Shown piece after piece: positions 1-8,495 of a DNA stretch of 64,000 nucleotides. Positions within the stretch are counted from its first letter, which is position 1. Each line of letters begins with the position of its first letter. A model generated the notes under the pieces. The model was not told the DNA's origin. It did no database searches and saw nothing but the letters and a program-made list of their open reading frames with translations. Both the position numbers and the translations under genes were made by a program. Source of the stretch: Rubrivivax sp. (GTDB lineage: Bacteria > Pseudomonadota > Gammaproteobacteria > Burkholderiales > Burkholderiaceae_C); contig SEFA01000010.1 in assembly GCA_004210455.1 (NCBI GenBank), forward strand, positions 55,654-119,653, read 5' to 3'.

Positions 1-2713
1 CGCGCGCCCGCGTGGGGCCGCGGCGCATGTTGCCGGTGCCCAGGCGCGCGGGGTCGATCAGCTTGGCGTGCTCCGCGGCCGCCGCCGCACTGGCGCCCGG
101 CGGCGCATTCGTGATCGCGTGGCGGAAGTCCCCCGGCGTCTGGTCCCCGCCGACGTGGAGGCCCTGCGCGAGCAAGGCGCTCTCGGCGCGCAGACCGAGC
201 TTGTAGTGCTCGACCGCATGCTCGGCATGCCGGCGTGTCTCGAAGGCCGTCATGTCCGCGGCGTGGGTCGCCTGTTCCGCCGCCGTGGCCTGAGGGCCGA
301 GCGCTGCGGGCCTCGCCGCGGCCGGCGGCAGCGACAGGCCCTGCAGGTCCAGCAGGGCCTGCATGCCGCCGGAAGTCCCGGCGAGGGAGCGCTTGGCGGC
401 ATTGGCGAGCCTGGCCACGTCGGGGCCCGGTGCGGCCGCCGTCACGCCGGCCAGCGGCGACGGCGTGGCGGCGCGAGTTTGCATGCCCGGCAGCGCCGGT
501 CCGCCGCCGCTCCACAGCGCGTTGTAGACCTGCGCGGCAACGGCCGGGTCGTTGGTGACCGTGCGCAGCGTCGTCGCGATCAGCAGGGCCTGCTCATGCC
601 GCAGCGGATGACCGTCGGGTCGTCCCGTCGGATCGGGATTGGGATGGTCGAGCAGCGCCTGCGCAAGTCTCGTGCCCACCGGGGTGGACTCTGTGGCGTG
701 CGTGTCGCTCGCGAACATGCGCCCGACTTCGGACGCGAAGGCCTCCGCCTTGCCGAAGGCCGGCGGCGTCTGCGCCGGGCGGTGCGTCTTGATCGACGCG
801 TCCGTCAGCAGGTTCGCGGCGCCGCCGGCCGCGACCTTCACGTGCCCGTCGACCCGCTTGAGCGCGCCGTCGCTCAGGACCTTGTCCGTGGGTTGCCGGA
901 CCGGCGGCACGCCGTCGTTGAGCTTGGTCGGCGCGGTGCCGCTCGACGAGCCGCTGAACGGCCCCGCGGTGAAGTCGTACTTGGCCGGCGCCATGCGCCG
1001 CTCCATGGCGCCGAGGGGTCGGGTCAGCAGGTTGTCCTTGGCCTTGTGGCCGATGCCGCGCTCGTCCGGCGGCGGCGCCTCGGGCTTGGGACGGATCTCT
1101 TCGCACAAGTCGTCGATGGCCTGCGAGATCCGTTCCTTCGCCCGATCGGCGGCGGGCGCGCTGTCGTTCTGCGCCTGCGCGCTGAGGCGGGCGGTGTTGT
1201 CCGCGATATCGGCCGCCGTCTGATGCTGATCCCGCAGCAGGTTGGCGGCGGTCTCGAGCGGCCCGCTCGTCGCGACGTCGTGCTGACGCGCGGCCAGGGC
1301 GGTCTGCTGGGTGTTCGCGTCGGTGAGGAGCAAGGCCACCGAGGCCCGCTGCCGCGTCATGGCCGCCTGCGCCAGCGCCAGGTCGTCGGTGGCCCGCCGG
1401 AACGCCCGGCTCGTCGGCGCCGGCGCGCCGGGCGTCTGCGGCGGCAGCGCCGCCTGGGCGGCGTTGAGCGCCTGCAGGCAGGCCTGCTCGTGGTTGTGCA
1501 GGTCACCACCGGGCTGCAAGCGAGCGTGCGCCTGCGCATGGCTGTCGACCGCCGCGTCGGTGACCGCCTGCTGCTTCGCCAGCGCGTCGCGATGGGTGGC
1601 GGCGGTGCGGGTGCGTTCCGCCGCCTGGGCCGTGGACTGGGCGAGCGTGCGATGCGCCTGCGTGGCGGCGAGCGCATCCGGCACCGCGGTCTGCGCGGCG
1701 GCTTCATGGGTCCGCAGGTGTGCCTGTTCCCGCGAGTTCGGAGCCATCAGCGGGGTCAACGCCGCGCTCGCGGTGTTGAGCCGCGTGACGGCGTCGGTGG
1801 CAGCCGTCACGCGCTGCCGTGCGGCGGCGTCGGCGGCGATGCCCGTCCGCTCGTTCGCCGTGGCGGTCGCCAGATTGCCGGTGTGCGTGTCGATGGCGGC
1901 CGTGTTGACCCTCTTGTCGTTCTCCGCGTCGGCGACCGCCTGCCTCAGTTGCTGGAGCCGCGTGTTCGCCGTGGCCCGGTCCGCGGTCGCCTGCGCGATC
2001 CGCTGCGCGCGCGTCGGCGGCACGGGTGTTCCGGCTGGGACCGGCTGAGCCGGAGCCTGCGGATCAGGCGGCGAGCGTACGGCACGTCGCAGGGCGCGCT
2101 CGGCGGTGGCCAGGTCCGACCGCGCCGTTCCGATGGCGGGATCGTTGCGGGCCGTGCGCACCGCGGCATCGAGCTGCGGCGCCTGCCTCTGCGCCGCATC
2201 CAGCAAGCCTTGATGGCGCTGAACCTCCGCACGGAGCGGCGGCAAGGCGGCGGCGGTCTGCGTGGCCTCCGTCTGCGCCGTCGCCAACGCCGTCTGGCGA
2301 AGCGGCCCCGCGAGCACGGCCGCGGCCGCGGCGGCGGTGCCGCGCTGCTGGAGGTCCTGGATCGATTGTCGACGCTTGCCGAGCGCGGCGTTGGCCGAGG
2401 CCTCGGCGTCCACATGCGCCGCCACCTGGCCGTGCGCGCCATGGGCCTGTCCCATCGCCGTCGCGATATCCGGCAACACGGGCGGTGTCTGCGGCTGGGC
2501 CTGCGTTTGCGCGCCGCGGCCGAACAGGTTCATTCGCGGTCGCTGGCTCTGCCGCGTGGCCACGGTGCCGCCGGCGGGGGTCAGGCCTTGCAGCGCGCCC
2601 GTCGTCGTGGCGTTCTGCGGGGTCGCGTTCTGCGTGCCGCCGGTCGTGGGGGCCGGTGTCGTCAGGGGCGGCGGCGGCATGCCGCCACGGCTGCGTGCGA
2701 AGAACTGGACCAT
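1..2713 (-). CDS. Large Ala-rich coiled-coil protein, candidate T3SS-secreted protein (partial, runs off the left edge)
   Basis: An uninterrupted reading frame of about 904 codons starts at ATG 2713 and has no stop before the window edge, so the C-terminus is missing. An AGGGGA ribosome-binding sequence lies 6 nt before the ATG. The N-terminus is rich in Pro, Thr and Gln (about residues 1-90) with no signal peptide, as expected of T3SS cargo. Residues about 90-450 are Ala/Gln/Thr-rich with heptad-like helical stretches, and a more ordinary globular-looking segment follows from about residue 500. I recognise no enzyme motif. A PIP promoter lies immediately upstream, which places the gene in the HrpB regulon. 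It is adjacent to a second PIP-controlled coiled-coil gene. The function is unknown; effector or translocon component is an inference from context. Every competing frame here gives Arg/Pro-rich nonsense. Confidence 0.72.
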   Translation of the reverse strand, partial: MVQFFARSRGGMPPPPLTTPAPTTGGTQNATPQNATTTGALQGLTPAGGTVATRQSQRPRMNLFGRGAQTQAQPQTPPVLPDIATAMGQAHGAHGQVAAHVDAEASANAALGKRRQSIQDLQQRGTAAAAAAVLAGPLRQTALATAQTEATQTAAALPPLRAEVQRHQGLLDAAQRQAPQLDAAVRTARNDPAIGTARSDLATAERALRRAVRSPPDPQAPAQPVPAGTPVPPTRAQRIAQATADRATANTRLQQLRQAVADAENDKRVNTAAIDTHTGNLATATANERTGIAADAAARQRVTAATDAVTRLNTASAALTPLMAPNSREQAHLRTHEAAAQTAVPDALAATQAHRTLAQSTAQAAERTRTAATHRDALAKQQAVTDAAVDSHAQAHARLQPGGDLHNHEQACLQALNAAQAALPPQTPGAPAPTSRAFRRATDDLALAQAAMTRQRASVALLLTDANTQQTALAARQHDVATSGPLETAANLLRDQHQTAADIADNTARLSAQAQNDSAPAADRAKERISQAIDDLCEEIRPKPEAPPPDERGIGHKAKDNLLTRPLGAMERRMAPAKYDFTAGPFSGSSSGTAPTKLNDGVPPVRQPTDKVLSDGALKRVDGHVKVAAGGAANLLTDASIKTHRPAQTPPAFGKAEAFASEVGRMFASDTHATESTPVGTRLAQALLDHPNPDPTGRPDGHPLRHEQALLIATTLRTVTNDPAVAAQVYNALWSGGGPALPGMQTRAATPSPLAGVTAAAPGPDVARLANAAKRSLAGTSGGMQALLDLQGLSLPPAAARPAALGPQATAAEQATHAADMTAFETRRHAEHAVEHYKLGLRAESALLAQGLHVGGDQTPGDFRHAITNAPPGASAAAAAEHAKLIDPARLGTGNMRRGPTRAR

Positions 2714-2740
2714 CGACCGTCCCCTGATGTCTTTCGCAAG

Positions 2741-2802
2741 ACTGTGGGACGTAGTCCTTTCGGCGAATCGCGGCGGGCCGAAGCGGCTGTCGACGATCCG
2801 AA
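2741..2802 (-). promoter_or_regulatory. PIP box (relaxed) and -10 for the gene starting at 2713
   Basis: Minus strand reads TTCGG-N15-TTCGG (2802 to 2778), then 31 nt, then CACAGT (2746-2741). This fits the relaxed plant-inducible-promoter consensus TTCGB-N15-TTCGB with a YANNNT -10 at 30-32 nt. The predicted transcript starts about 20 nt before the ATG. The -10 is identical to that of the neighbouring PIP promoter at 3983-4043. Confidence 0.65.
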
Positions 2803-2813
2803 GACGGCCGCGG

Positions 2814-3953
2814 TCAGGTCCGGGGCGGCAGGTCGGTCAGGACCTCGCGCAGCCGCTGGATGGCCCGCTCGATCGTGCCCGCGGCCGTGTCGGCCGCCTC
2901 GCGTTGATCGTCGAAGGCCCTGGCGCTGATCTCCGCACGCTCGTCCGCCTTGGCCGCCGCTCCCCGGCGCGCATGCCGGTTCTGCACCGCGGCCGCTTCG
3001 GCGCCCTGGTGGCGCATCAGGTCGTTGCGCCGCATCACCACGACGATGTGTTCGGCGTCGACTTCGCCGGCGCGCCGACGGACCTCGACCCGCTGCACCG
3101 CGATGGCCGCGCCGCAGTCCTGCGCCTGCCACTGCAGGCGCGCGCCCGGCGCGATGGCGGCCACCGCGTCGGCATGGGCCTGCACATGACGCGCATGCTG
3201 CGCCAATTGAAGCGTCAACGCGTCGATGGCCGCATCCGTCTGGCCGATGTCCTCCACCACCCGCGCCGACGCGGCGACCGCGCGGCGGTGGTCCGACAGC
3301 GCCTTCCTCGCATCGTCGAGCGCGGTCTCGGCCGCGCCGCTCAGCGCGGCCAGGGCCAGCGAATGCATGCGGGCGGTCCGGTGCAACGCGCCGATCGCGT
3401 CGCGCAGCCGCATCTCCGCCGCCCGAGCCGCGTCCCGGCGCGTCAGCGCGGCCGCCTGCGCGTCCCGGTACGCGCCCGTCGCCCTCGCCAGGGCGGCGGC
3501 ATGCTCCGACAGGCCGGGAGATCGCCGGCTCATGCGTTCCTCGCTGCGCCGCAGGCTGCCCGCGGCGTCGTCCAAGCCCTCCTGGGCGCGGTTGGTCGCG
3601 GCCTGACGCGCAATCAGCTCCGCCCCGGCGGCGCCGAGCGCAGCCGTCACCTGCTGCTGGATCACCAGGATCGCGCCCTCGCACTCGGCCTGGGCCGCCT
3701 CCGCCGCCAGCACCCGGTCCATGCGCATCGGCAGCGCCTGACGCGCGTCCTGCATCGCCGCGATCGCGGCGGCCAGCTCCTTCACGCGCAAGGCCTTCCG
3801 GGCCTGCATCAACTGCGCGGCCTGCCGCGCGCGCAGCCGGGCGGTGACAGAGGGTTGCGGGGTATTGGAGGTAACGAAGAGCCCTGCGGCGTCGTTGCTC
3901 GCGGCCGCGCCCATCGGCAGGGCAGCCGCCATCCCCTGGTGGAGTTCGAACAT
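2814..3953 (-). CDS. Ala-rich helical protein under PIP control, candidate T3SS-secreted protein
   Basis: 379 residues. ATG 3953 is chosen over an in-frame ATG at 4001 because it has a strong GGGAGGA ribosome-binding site and because the mapped -10 (3988-3983) would put the transcript start downstream of 4001. The protein has a short non-helical N-terminus (about 35 residues) without signal peptide, then a nearly continuous Ala/Arg/Glu-rich helix pattern that suggests long coiled coils (about 40-370). There is no membrane segment and no enzyme motif I recognise. It precedes the large partial gene at 1-2713 by 100 bp on the same strand. Its PIP promoter, and its place next to the HrpB-type regulator, suggest a secreted effector or an accessory secretion protein. 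Function unknown. Confidence 0.75.
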   Translation of the reverse strand: MFELHQGMAAALPMGAAASNDAAGLFVTSNTPQPSVTARLRARQAAQLMQARKALRVKELAAAIAAMQDARQALPMRMDRVLAAEAAQAECEGAILVIQQQVTAALGAAGAELIARQAATNRAQEGLDDAAGSLRRSEERMSRRSPGLSEHAAALARATGAYRDAQAAALTRRDAARAAEMRLRDAIGALHRTARMHSLALAALSGAAETALDDARKALSDHRRAVAASARVVEDIGQTDAAIDALTLQLAQHARHVQAHADAVAAIAPGARLQWQAQDCGAAIAVQRVEVRRRAGEVDAEHIVVVMRRNDLMRHQGAEAAAVQNRHARRGAAAKADERAEISARAFDDQREAADTAAGTIERAIQRLREVLTDLPPRT

Positions 3954-3982
3954 CAAGCTTCCTCCCGTAACGCTTTCACACC

Positions 3983-4043
3983 ACTGTGGATGTATTCGCA
4001 TCCGAAGGTAACCGTGAAACGAAGCGTCCTTCGACCATGCGAA
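3983..4043 (-). promoter_or_regulatory. PIP box and -10 for the gene starting at 3953
   Basis: Minus strand reads TTCGC-N15-TTCGT (4043 to 4019), then 30 nt, then CACAGT (3988-3983), a YANNNT -10. One base of the second half-box departs from the perfect TTCGC. The expected 5' leader is only about 25 nt and contains the GGGAGGA site. Confidence 0.8.
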
Positions 4044-4070
4044 GGGGGCAAGACGTCCCTTGATCGAGGC

Positions 4071-4787
4071 TCACGGGAGGCTGCGGACCTCTCCTTGCCG
4101 ATGCTTCTCCCCAGCCGCCTCCCCGGATGCCTGCTGAGGCCCGATGTCCAGCCACCCCGCCGCGATCATCACGACCAGCACCGCCACCGCCGCGAGCAAG
4201 GCGCCCCAGCTCGCGATGCGCATGCGCGGCGAGCGGCCGACGCGCTCCATGGCTTCGGGCCGGGCGCCGTCGATGCGCGCGGTGCTGCGTCCCGGCTGGA
4301 TGCGCGACTCCGGACCGACGATGCGCCCCGTGCCGTCCGCCGCGTCGACGCCTTGCGCCCACACGTCGTCTTCCGGCGGCGCGGCGCGATGGGCCGACGA
4401 CCCGCCGCGACGTGTCACCGGTCCGGACGTGCCGCGCGGCGGCGCCTTGCCCTTGCCGCCGCTGCCTGACGTGCGCGCCCCCGCCTTCCCGGCGCTGCTT
4501 TTCCCCGCGCCCTCCGATGCCGAGGCCGACGCCGTCGGCGTCGCCCCCGAACCCACCTCGTGCGACGATTCGCCGGAGACGCGCTCCTCCTCGGCCTCGT
4601 CCAGCAGATGTCGCGTCACCGCGCCCATCAACCGGCTGGCCGACGCGTGCCGGCGACCGCTGGCCTCATCTCTCCGACGTGCCGACGGATCCCCGGGCAG
4701 CGGTCGGATCTCTTCAGCGGAAGCGGCCGAGGACATCGCCGGCGACGCGACGGATCGCGCCGGCAGCCGGGGCGGATCGCCGCGCAT
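4071..4787 (-). CDS. Single-pass membrane protein encoded downstream of the Hrp regulator
   Basis: 238 residues starting at ATG 4787, 9 nt after the stop of the HrpB-type regulator and preceded by GAGG with 7-nt spacing, so the two genes are probably cotranscribed. Residues 1-190 are polar, Ser/Gly/Pro/Arg-rich and probably disordered. A single hydrophobic helix lies at about 193-215 (core LLAAVAVLVVMIAAGW), followed by about 20 polar residues. There is no N-terminal signal. The layout suggests a C-tail-anchored inner-membrane protein with a large cytoplasmic domain. I do not recognise a family. Position suggests a T3SS-linked role such as regulation or recruitment, which is an inference only. 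Confidence 0.6.
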   Translation of the reverse strand: MRGDPPRLPARSVASPAMSSAASAEEIRPLPGDPSARRRDEASGRRHASASRLMGAVTRHLLDEAEEERVSGESSHEVGSGATPTASASASEGAGKSSAGKAGARTSGSGGKGKAPPRGTSGPVTRRGGSSAHRAAPPEDDVWAQGVDAADGTGRIVGPESRIQPGRSTARIDGARPEAMERVGRSPRMRIASWGALLAAVAVLVVMIAAGWLDIGPQQASGEAAGEKHRQGEVRSLP

Positions 4788-4796
4788 CGCGCGGCC

Positions 4797-6347
4797 TCAG
4801 ACGCCGTCGACGGAGAACTCGCGCCGGCTGCTATCGGCAGCGGCGACAGCGACGGCCACCATCCCGCTGCCCGCCCCGCCGCCGGAGACCGCCGCCGCGA
4901 CCGTTGCCGCGATCGAGGGCAACTCGGCGAAGCTCGGCAGGCTGGCCGTGGCGCTGGGGGTCTCGCCGAACTGCTGCCGGTAGTTGTGCGCCAGCGTCGA
5001 GCGGTTGGCCATGCCCCAGCGCGCGGCGACCGCCAGCACGCTGTCCCGCCCCGACATCTGCTGCAGCTCGGTACGGATGCAGGCCATGCGCAGCTTGCGG
5101 ATCACTTCGGCCGGCGTCAGGCCGAGATTGGCGCGGAAGGCCATCTGCAGCGCGCGCTCGGTGACGTCGATCTCCGCGGCGATGCGCCGCACCGACAGCG
5201 CGCGATCGTGCAGGTGGTCGAGGATGTATTGATAGGCGCGGCGATAACGCGGCGGCAGGCGCAACTGGTCGGCGTCGGCCTGCTCGGCGCGTTCCTGCTG
5301 CTCGAGGAAGCGCGAATACGGCACCCGCGTCAGCTCGAAGCGCAGCCGCGCCAGCGAGAGCTGCGCATGCTGGCGATAGCAGCGCAGCGCGTCGGAGTGG
5401 CGGCCGTTCATCGCGTGCAGCTTCGAGGCGCAATAGCGCAGCTCGATCGCGTGGCGGTGATGGAGCTGGCGCGCATCGTCGATCGCCAGCGGGCCGAGGA
5501 TGTCGTAGGCCGTGCGCGCCTGGCCTCGGTCCAGCAGCGCCAGCGCGGCTTCCACGCGCGCGCGCTCCTCCATCGGCGCGAGCCGCCGATCGCGATACCA
5601 GCGCACGCCGTCGAAAAGTCCATCCACGCCTTCCGCGCCCGCCAGCGACGGTTCATGCGCCACGAGCGCGAGCAGGAACTCGATCCGCGCGACCACGCCC
5701 GGCATGGCCGCCAGCGTGACCGCCGACGATCGCAGCGCGCCGCGCACGTCGCGGTCGCGCGGCAGCTCGGCGGCGGCGACATCGTCGTAATGCCGCAGGG
5801 CGCGGCAGACCTGCAGCTCCAGCTCGATCGCCGTCAGCAGCGGCATCATCAGGCGCGGCGCCGCGGCGGCTTCGGCCAGCGTCATCGCGAAGGCCAGCGT
5901 GCGCGCGGCGCGGCGGTGCTCGCCCATCGACTGCATCGCCTGCGCCATGCCGGCCAGCGCCTCGACCCGCAGCACCAGCGGCGCCTCGTCCGCGTCGGCG
6001 ACGACATTGAAGGTCTCGGCCGCGCGGCCGGGCTTGTTCAGGTGCAGGAACAGGAAGCCCCGGTCCATGGACGACAGCCAGCGCACCTGCGCGCGCGGCA
6101 GGCCTTCATACAGGCGCAGCTGCTTCTGGAAAAGTTCCTCGGCCTGTTCGTCGCGGCCTGCCGCCAGCAGCGCCTGTCCGAGCACCTGGCCCAGCGCCCC
6201 GAGCCGGTCGGGATCGCCGCCTGCCCCACGATCGAGCCGGCCCAGGCCGAGCCGCAAGGCCTCCTGCACATCGCCGCGCGCCACCGCGTCGGCGACGTCG
6301 GCATCCTGTTCAACGAGCCTGAGACTGCCCAAGGTCAGCAACAACAT
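4797..6347 (-). CDS. hrpB: HrpB/HrpX-family AraC-type T3SS master activator
   Basis: 516 residues from ATG 6347, chosen over an upstream in-frame start at 6413 because of the strong GAGGAG ribosome-binding site 6 nt before it. The N-terminal about 370 residues are helical and TPR-like. A C-terminal AraC-type DNA-binding domain follows (LPPRYRRAYQYILDHL, then LSVRRIAAEIDVTERALQ, then the second helix-turn-helix with AARWGMANRSTLAHNYRQQF). A low-complexity Ala/Gly tail of about 50 residues is extra compared with Ralstonia HrpB and Xanthomonas HrpX (about 476 residues). In those bacteria this activator binds PIP/hrpII boxes and is itself activated by HrpG. Both a HrpG-like gene and six PIP boxes occur in this window, which supports the assignment. 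It is divergent from the hrcU operon. Confidence 0.9.
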   Translation of the reverse strand: MLLLTLGSLRLVEQDADVADAVARGDVQEALRLGLGRLDRGAGGDPDRLGALGQVLGQALLAAGRDEQAEELFQKQLRLYEGLPRAQVRWLSSMDRGFLFLHLNKPGRAAETFNVVADADEAPLVLRVEALAGMAQAMQSMGEHRRAARTLAFAMTLAEAAAAPRLMMPLLTAIELELQVCRALRHYDDVAAAELPRDRDVRGALRSSAVTLAAMPGVVARIEFLLALVAHEPSLAGAEGVDGLFDGVRWYRDRRLAPMEERARVEAALALLDRGQARTAYDILGPLAIDDARQLHHRHAIELRYCASKLHAMNGRHSDALRCYRQHAQLSLARLRFELTRVPYSRFLEQQERAEQADADQLRLPPRYRRAYQYILDHLHDRALSVRRIAAEIDVTERALQMAFRANLGLTPAEVIRKLRMACIRTELQQMSGRDSVLAVAARWGMANRSTLAHNYRQQFGETPSATASLPSFAELPSIAATVAAAVSGGGAGSGMVAVAVAAADSSRREFSVDGV

Positions 6348-6662
6348 GTGAACTCCTCTTCCATGCGTATCGGGTGCGTTGTCGGATACATCCGGATGCG
6401 CCTGAACGTGCATTGATCACGGATTCATCGCGGAGGTATCGCCCGCCGTGTTCGTTTCGGCGTGGGCTCATGCTAGGCAGCGGTCCGTGTCGGCAGCCTC
6501 ATGTCTTCACGATGAAATCCTCAACAATCCTCAACACGAAGTGATGGGAGGAGCAGAGGGAGCAGGACGGCGCGATTTCGCATCCGCGCCAATCGCTTCG
6601 CCCCCTCCCCGTCCGCCATGGCCGCCCGCAGGGACAGTGCGCCTCAACCCCGAGGAGCCCCC
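6348..6662. other. Intergenic region between hrpB and the hrcU operon
   Basis: 315 bp without a gene of its own. It must hold the hrpB promoter on the minus strand, which I cannot pinpoint, and it holds the PIP promoter for the plus-strand operon. A short direct repeat (ATCCTCAAC, twice near 6520-6537) lies between them and could be a regulator site; this is only a visual observation. Confidence 0.5.
6577..6638 (+). promoter_or_regulatory. Perfect PIP box for the acetyltransferase-hrcU operon
   Basis: TTCGC-N15-TTCGC at 6577-6601, then 31 nt, then GACAGT (6633-6638), which matches the YANNNT -10 except for the first base. The implied transcript start near 6645 excludes translation from the ATG at 6618 and supports the GTG at 6663. 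Confidence 0.85.
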
Positions 6663-7385
6663 GTGTCCCTAGCCCTGCCGCTCGCCGAGAAGAACGCAGA
6701 GAAGAACGCCGCCGCGATCGCCGATGCGGTCCCGGACACCCTTGCGCTGCGGCCCGCGACGACGCAGGACGCGACCTCGGTCGCCGCGATCTACAACGCC
6801 TCGCTGCGCACCCAGCCCTATCAGCCCGACGGCGTGACCGAGACCGAAGGCGCGCGCTGGTGCGCCGAGCAGCTCGCCAAGGTCAAGACCAAGGACGCCG
6901 TCGCCGAGGCCAACTACTTCGGCCCGATGAGCGTGCCGATGGCCAAGCTGCAGATCGAGCTCCACCAGTTCTACCGACGCCCCATGGTGATCGCCACGCA
7001 GCATGGCGAAACCGTCGGCTGGATGGGCACGCTCGGCCTGAACGACCGGCCGGGCATGTCCTCGCTGTATGAGCTCTCGTACTACGTCGCGCCGCGCTGG
7101 CGCGGCCGCGGCGTCGGCACGCGGCTGATCCGTCACCTGATCGCGCAGGCGCCCGTGTGGCGCGTGGACCGTCTGATGGCCATGGTCTGGAGCGACAACG
7201 CCGCCAGCCTGTCGGTGCTGCGCCGCGCCGGTTTCAGCGCGTGGGGCGAGCTGCCCGGCGCGATCACGGCCTTCGGCAAGCGCCGCGACATGGTGCTGCT
7301 GGGCATGACCCTGGCGGACATCCCGCCGGACGTCGAGGACACGCAGCCGGCGGAGGCCCACGACGCTGCCGGCGCCGCGTCCTGA
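6663..7385 (+). CDS. GNAT-family N-acetyltransferase, first gene of the hrcU operon
   Basis: 240 residues from GTG 6663, which has a GAGGAG site 5 nt upstream; the ATG at 6618 lies upstream of the transcript start predicted from the PIP promoter. GNAT motif A is clear (YYVAPRWRGRGVGTRLIRHL, acetyl-CoA pyrophosphate loop RGRGVG), followed by the typical WSDNAASLSVLRRAGF motif B. The stop is 3 nt before hrcU, so the enzyme is made with the export apparatus. It could acetylate a small molecule, a T3SS component or an effector; substrate unknown. A cytosolic acetyltransferase is not a usual member of the Hrp2 core operon. The GNAT call is firm; the link to secretion is inferred from promoter and operon position. 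Confidence 0.88.
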   Translation: MSLALPLAEKNAEKNAAAIADAVPDTLALRPATTQDATSVAAIYNASLRTQPYQPDGVTETEGARWCAEQLAKVKTKDAVAEANYFGPMSVPMAKLQIELHQFYRRPMVIATQHGETVGWMGTLGLNDRPGMSSLYELSYYVAPRWRGRGVGTRLIRHLIAQAPVWRVDRLMAMVWSDNAASLSVLRRAGFSAWGELPGAITAFGKRRDMVLLGMTLADIPPDVEDTQPAEAHDAAGAAS

Positions 7386-7388
7386 GCC

Positions 7389-8495
7389 ATGGGGGAAAAG
7401 ACCGAACAGCCCAGCCAGAAGAAGCTGGACGACGCGAAGAAGAAGGGCCAGTCGCCCAAGAGCCAGGACATCAACGCCGCGGCCGGGCTGCTGGTCATCA
7501 CCGTCTGCCTGAGCGCCGCCAGCGCCACGGCGCTCAGCCATCTGGAGCGCCTGTTCTCGCTCGCCAGCGGGATCGGGCTGCAGGCCAAGACCGACAGCGA
7601 CATGTTCGCGGTCGCCTACGACATCGCGATCGAGGGCTTGTGGATCGTCCTGCCCTTCGTCGTCGCGGCGATCTTCGTCGGGCTGATCGCGTCCTTCGCG
7701 CAGGTCGGCTTCAACATCACCTTCGAGCCGATCTCGCCCAACTTCGACAAGGTCAATCCCGGTGCCGGGCTCAAGAAGCTGATCTCGGTCAAATCGATCG
7801 TCGAGTTCCTGAAGACCGTGTTCAAGGCGATCCTGGTCGGCAGCGTGGTCGCCATCATCACCATGGGCCTGATCCCGCTGATGGTCGGCGCCGCGACACA
7901 GACGCCGACGGGCGTGGCCACGGTCGCCTGGACCGCGATGCTCAAGCTGTTCGTCGCGGCGGTGATCGCGCTGGTCGTGCTCGGCCCCGTGGACTTCGCG
8001 CTGCAGCGCTGGCTGTTCATCCGCGACCAGCGCATGGACAAGGACGAGCTCAAGCGCGAGTACAAGGAAATGGAAGGCGATCCCATGATCAAGGGCCAGC
8101 GCAAGCGCCTGGCCTTCGAGATGGCCAACAGCGATCCGAAGAAGACGGTGCCCACCGCGACCGTGGTCGTCACCAATCCGACGCACTTCGCCGTCGCGCT
8201 GCGCTACCAGCCCGGCGTGACGCCGCTGCCGCTGATCGTCGCCAAGGGCGCGGACGCGCAGGCGATGGAGATCCGCCGCATCGCCGAAGCCTCGGGCGTG
8301 CCCATCGTCGGCGACCCGCCGCTGGCGCGCGCGCTCTTCAAGATGCCGGTCGACGAAACGGTTCCCGAGGCGCTGTTCGAGGCCGTCGCGACCGTGCTGC
8401 GCTGGGTGGCAATGCTGGACGGCGTGGGCGGGAAGCCCGCGGGCAATGCGGGCGGTGGCGGCAGTGGCGGTCAACCAAGCGGGAGCAAGGCATGA
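7389..8495 (+). CDS. hrcU: T3SS export apparatus switch protein HrcU (SctU)
   Basis: 368 residues. Four hydrophobic segments in the N-terminal half (about 30-55, 80-105, 143-168, 182-205) are followed by the cytoplasmic domain with the autocleavage motif NPTH at 263-266. Cleavage between Asn and Pro switches substrate specificity in this family. The extreme C-terminus carries an unusual Gly/Ser-rich tail (about 350-368). It overlaps hrcV by the ATGA arrangement. The N-terminal KTEQPSQKKLDDAKKKGQ is the family signature. T3SS rather than flagellar FlhB is indicated by the surrounding hrc genes. Confidence 0.97.
   Translation: MGEKTEQPSQKKLDDAKKKGQSPKSQDINAAAGLLVITVCLSAASATALSHLERLFSLASGIGLQAKTDSDMFAVAYDIAIEGLWIVLPFVVAAIFVGLIASFAQVGFNITFEPISPNFDKVNPGAGLKKLISVKSIVEFLKTVFKAILVGSVVAIITMGLIPLMVGAATQTPTGVATVAWTAMLKLFVAAVIALVVLGPVDFALQRWLFIRDQRMDKDELKREYKEMEGDPMIKGQRKRLAFEMANSDPKKTVPTATVVVTNPTHFAVALRYQPGVTPLPLIVAKGADAQAMEIRRIAEASGVPIVGDPPLARALFKMPVDETVPEALFEAVATVLRWVAMLDGVGGKPAGNAGGGGSGGQPSGSKA

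Noticed and set aside
68..2929. A 953-codon plus-strand open frame
   Set aside because: It is Arg-rich nonsense opposite the genuine minus-strand gene that runs off the window edge; codon positions and PIP promoters favour the minus strand.
2262..4469. A 735-codon plus-strand open frame
   Set aside because: Arg/Gly/Pro-rich translation opposite two genes with promoters and ribosome-binding sites; typical high-GC shadow.
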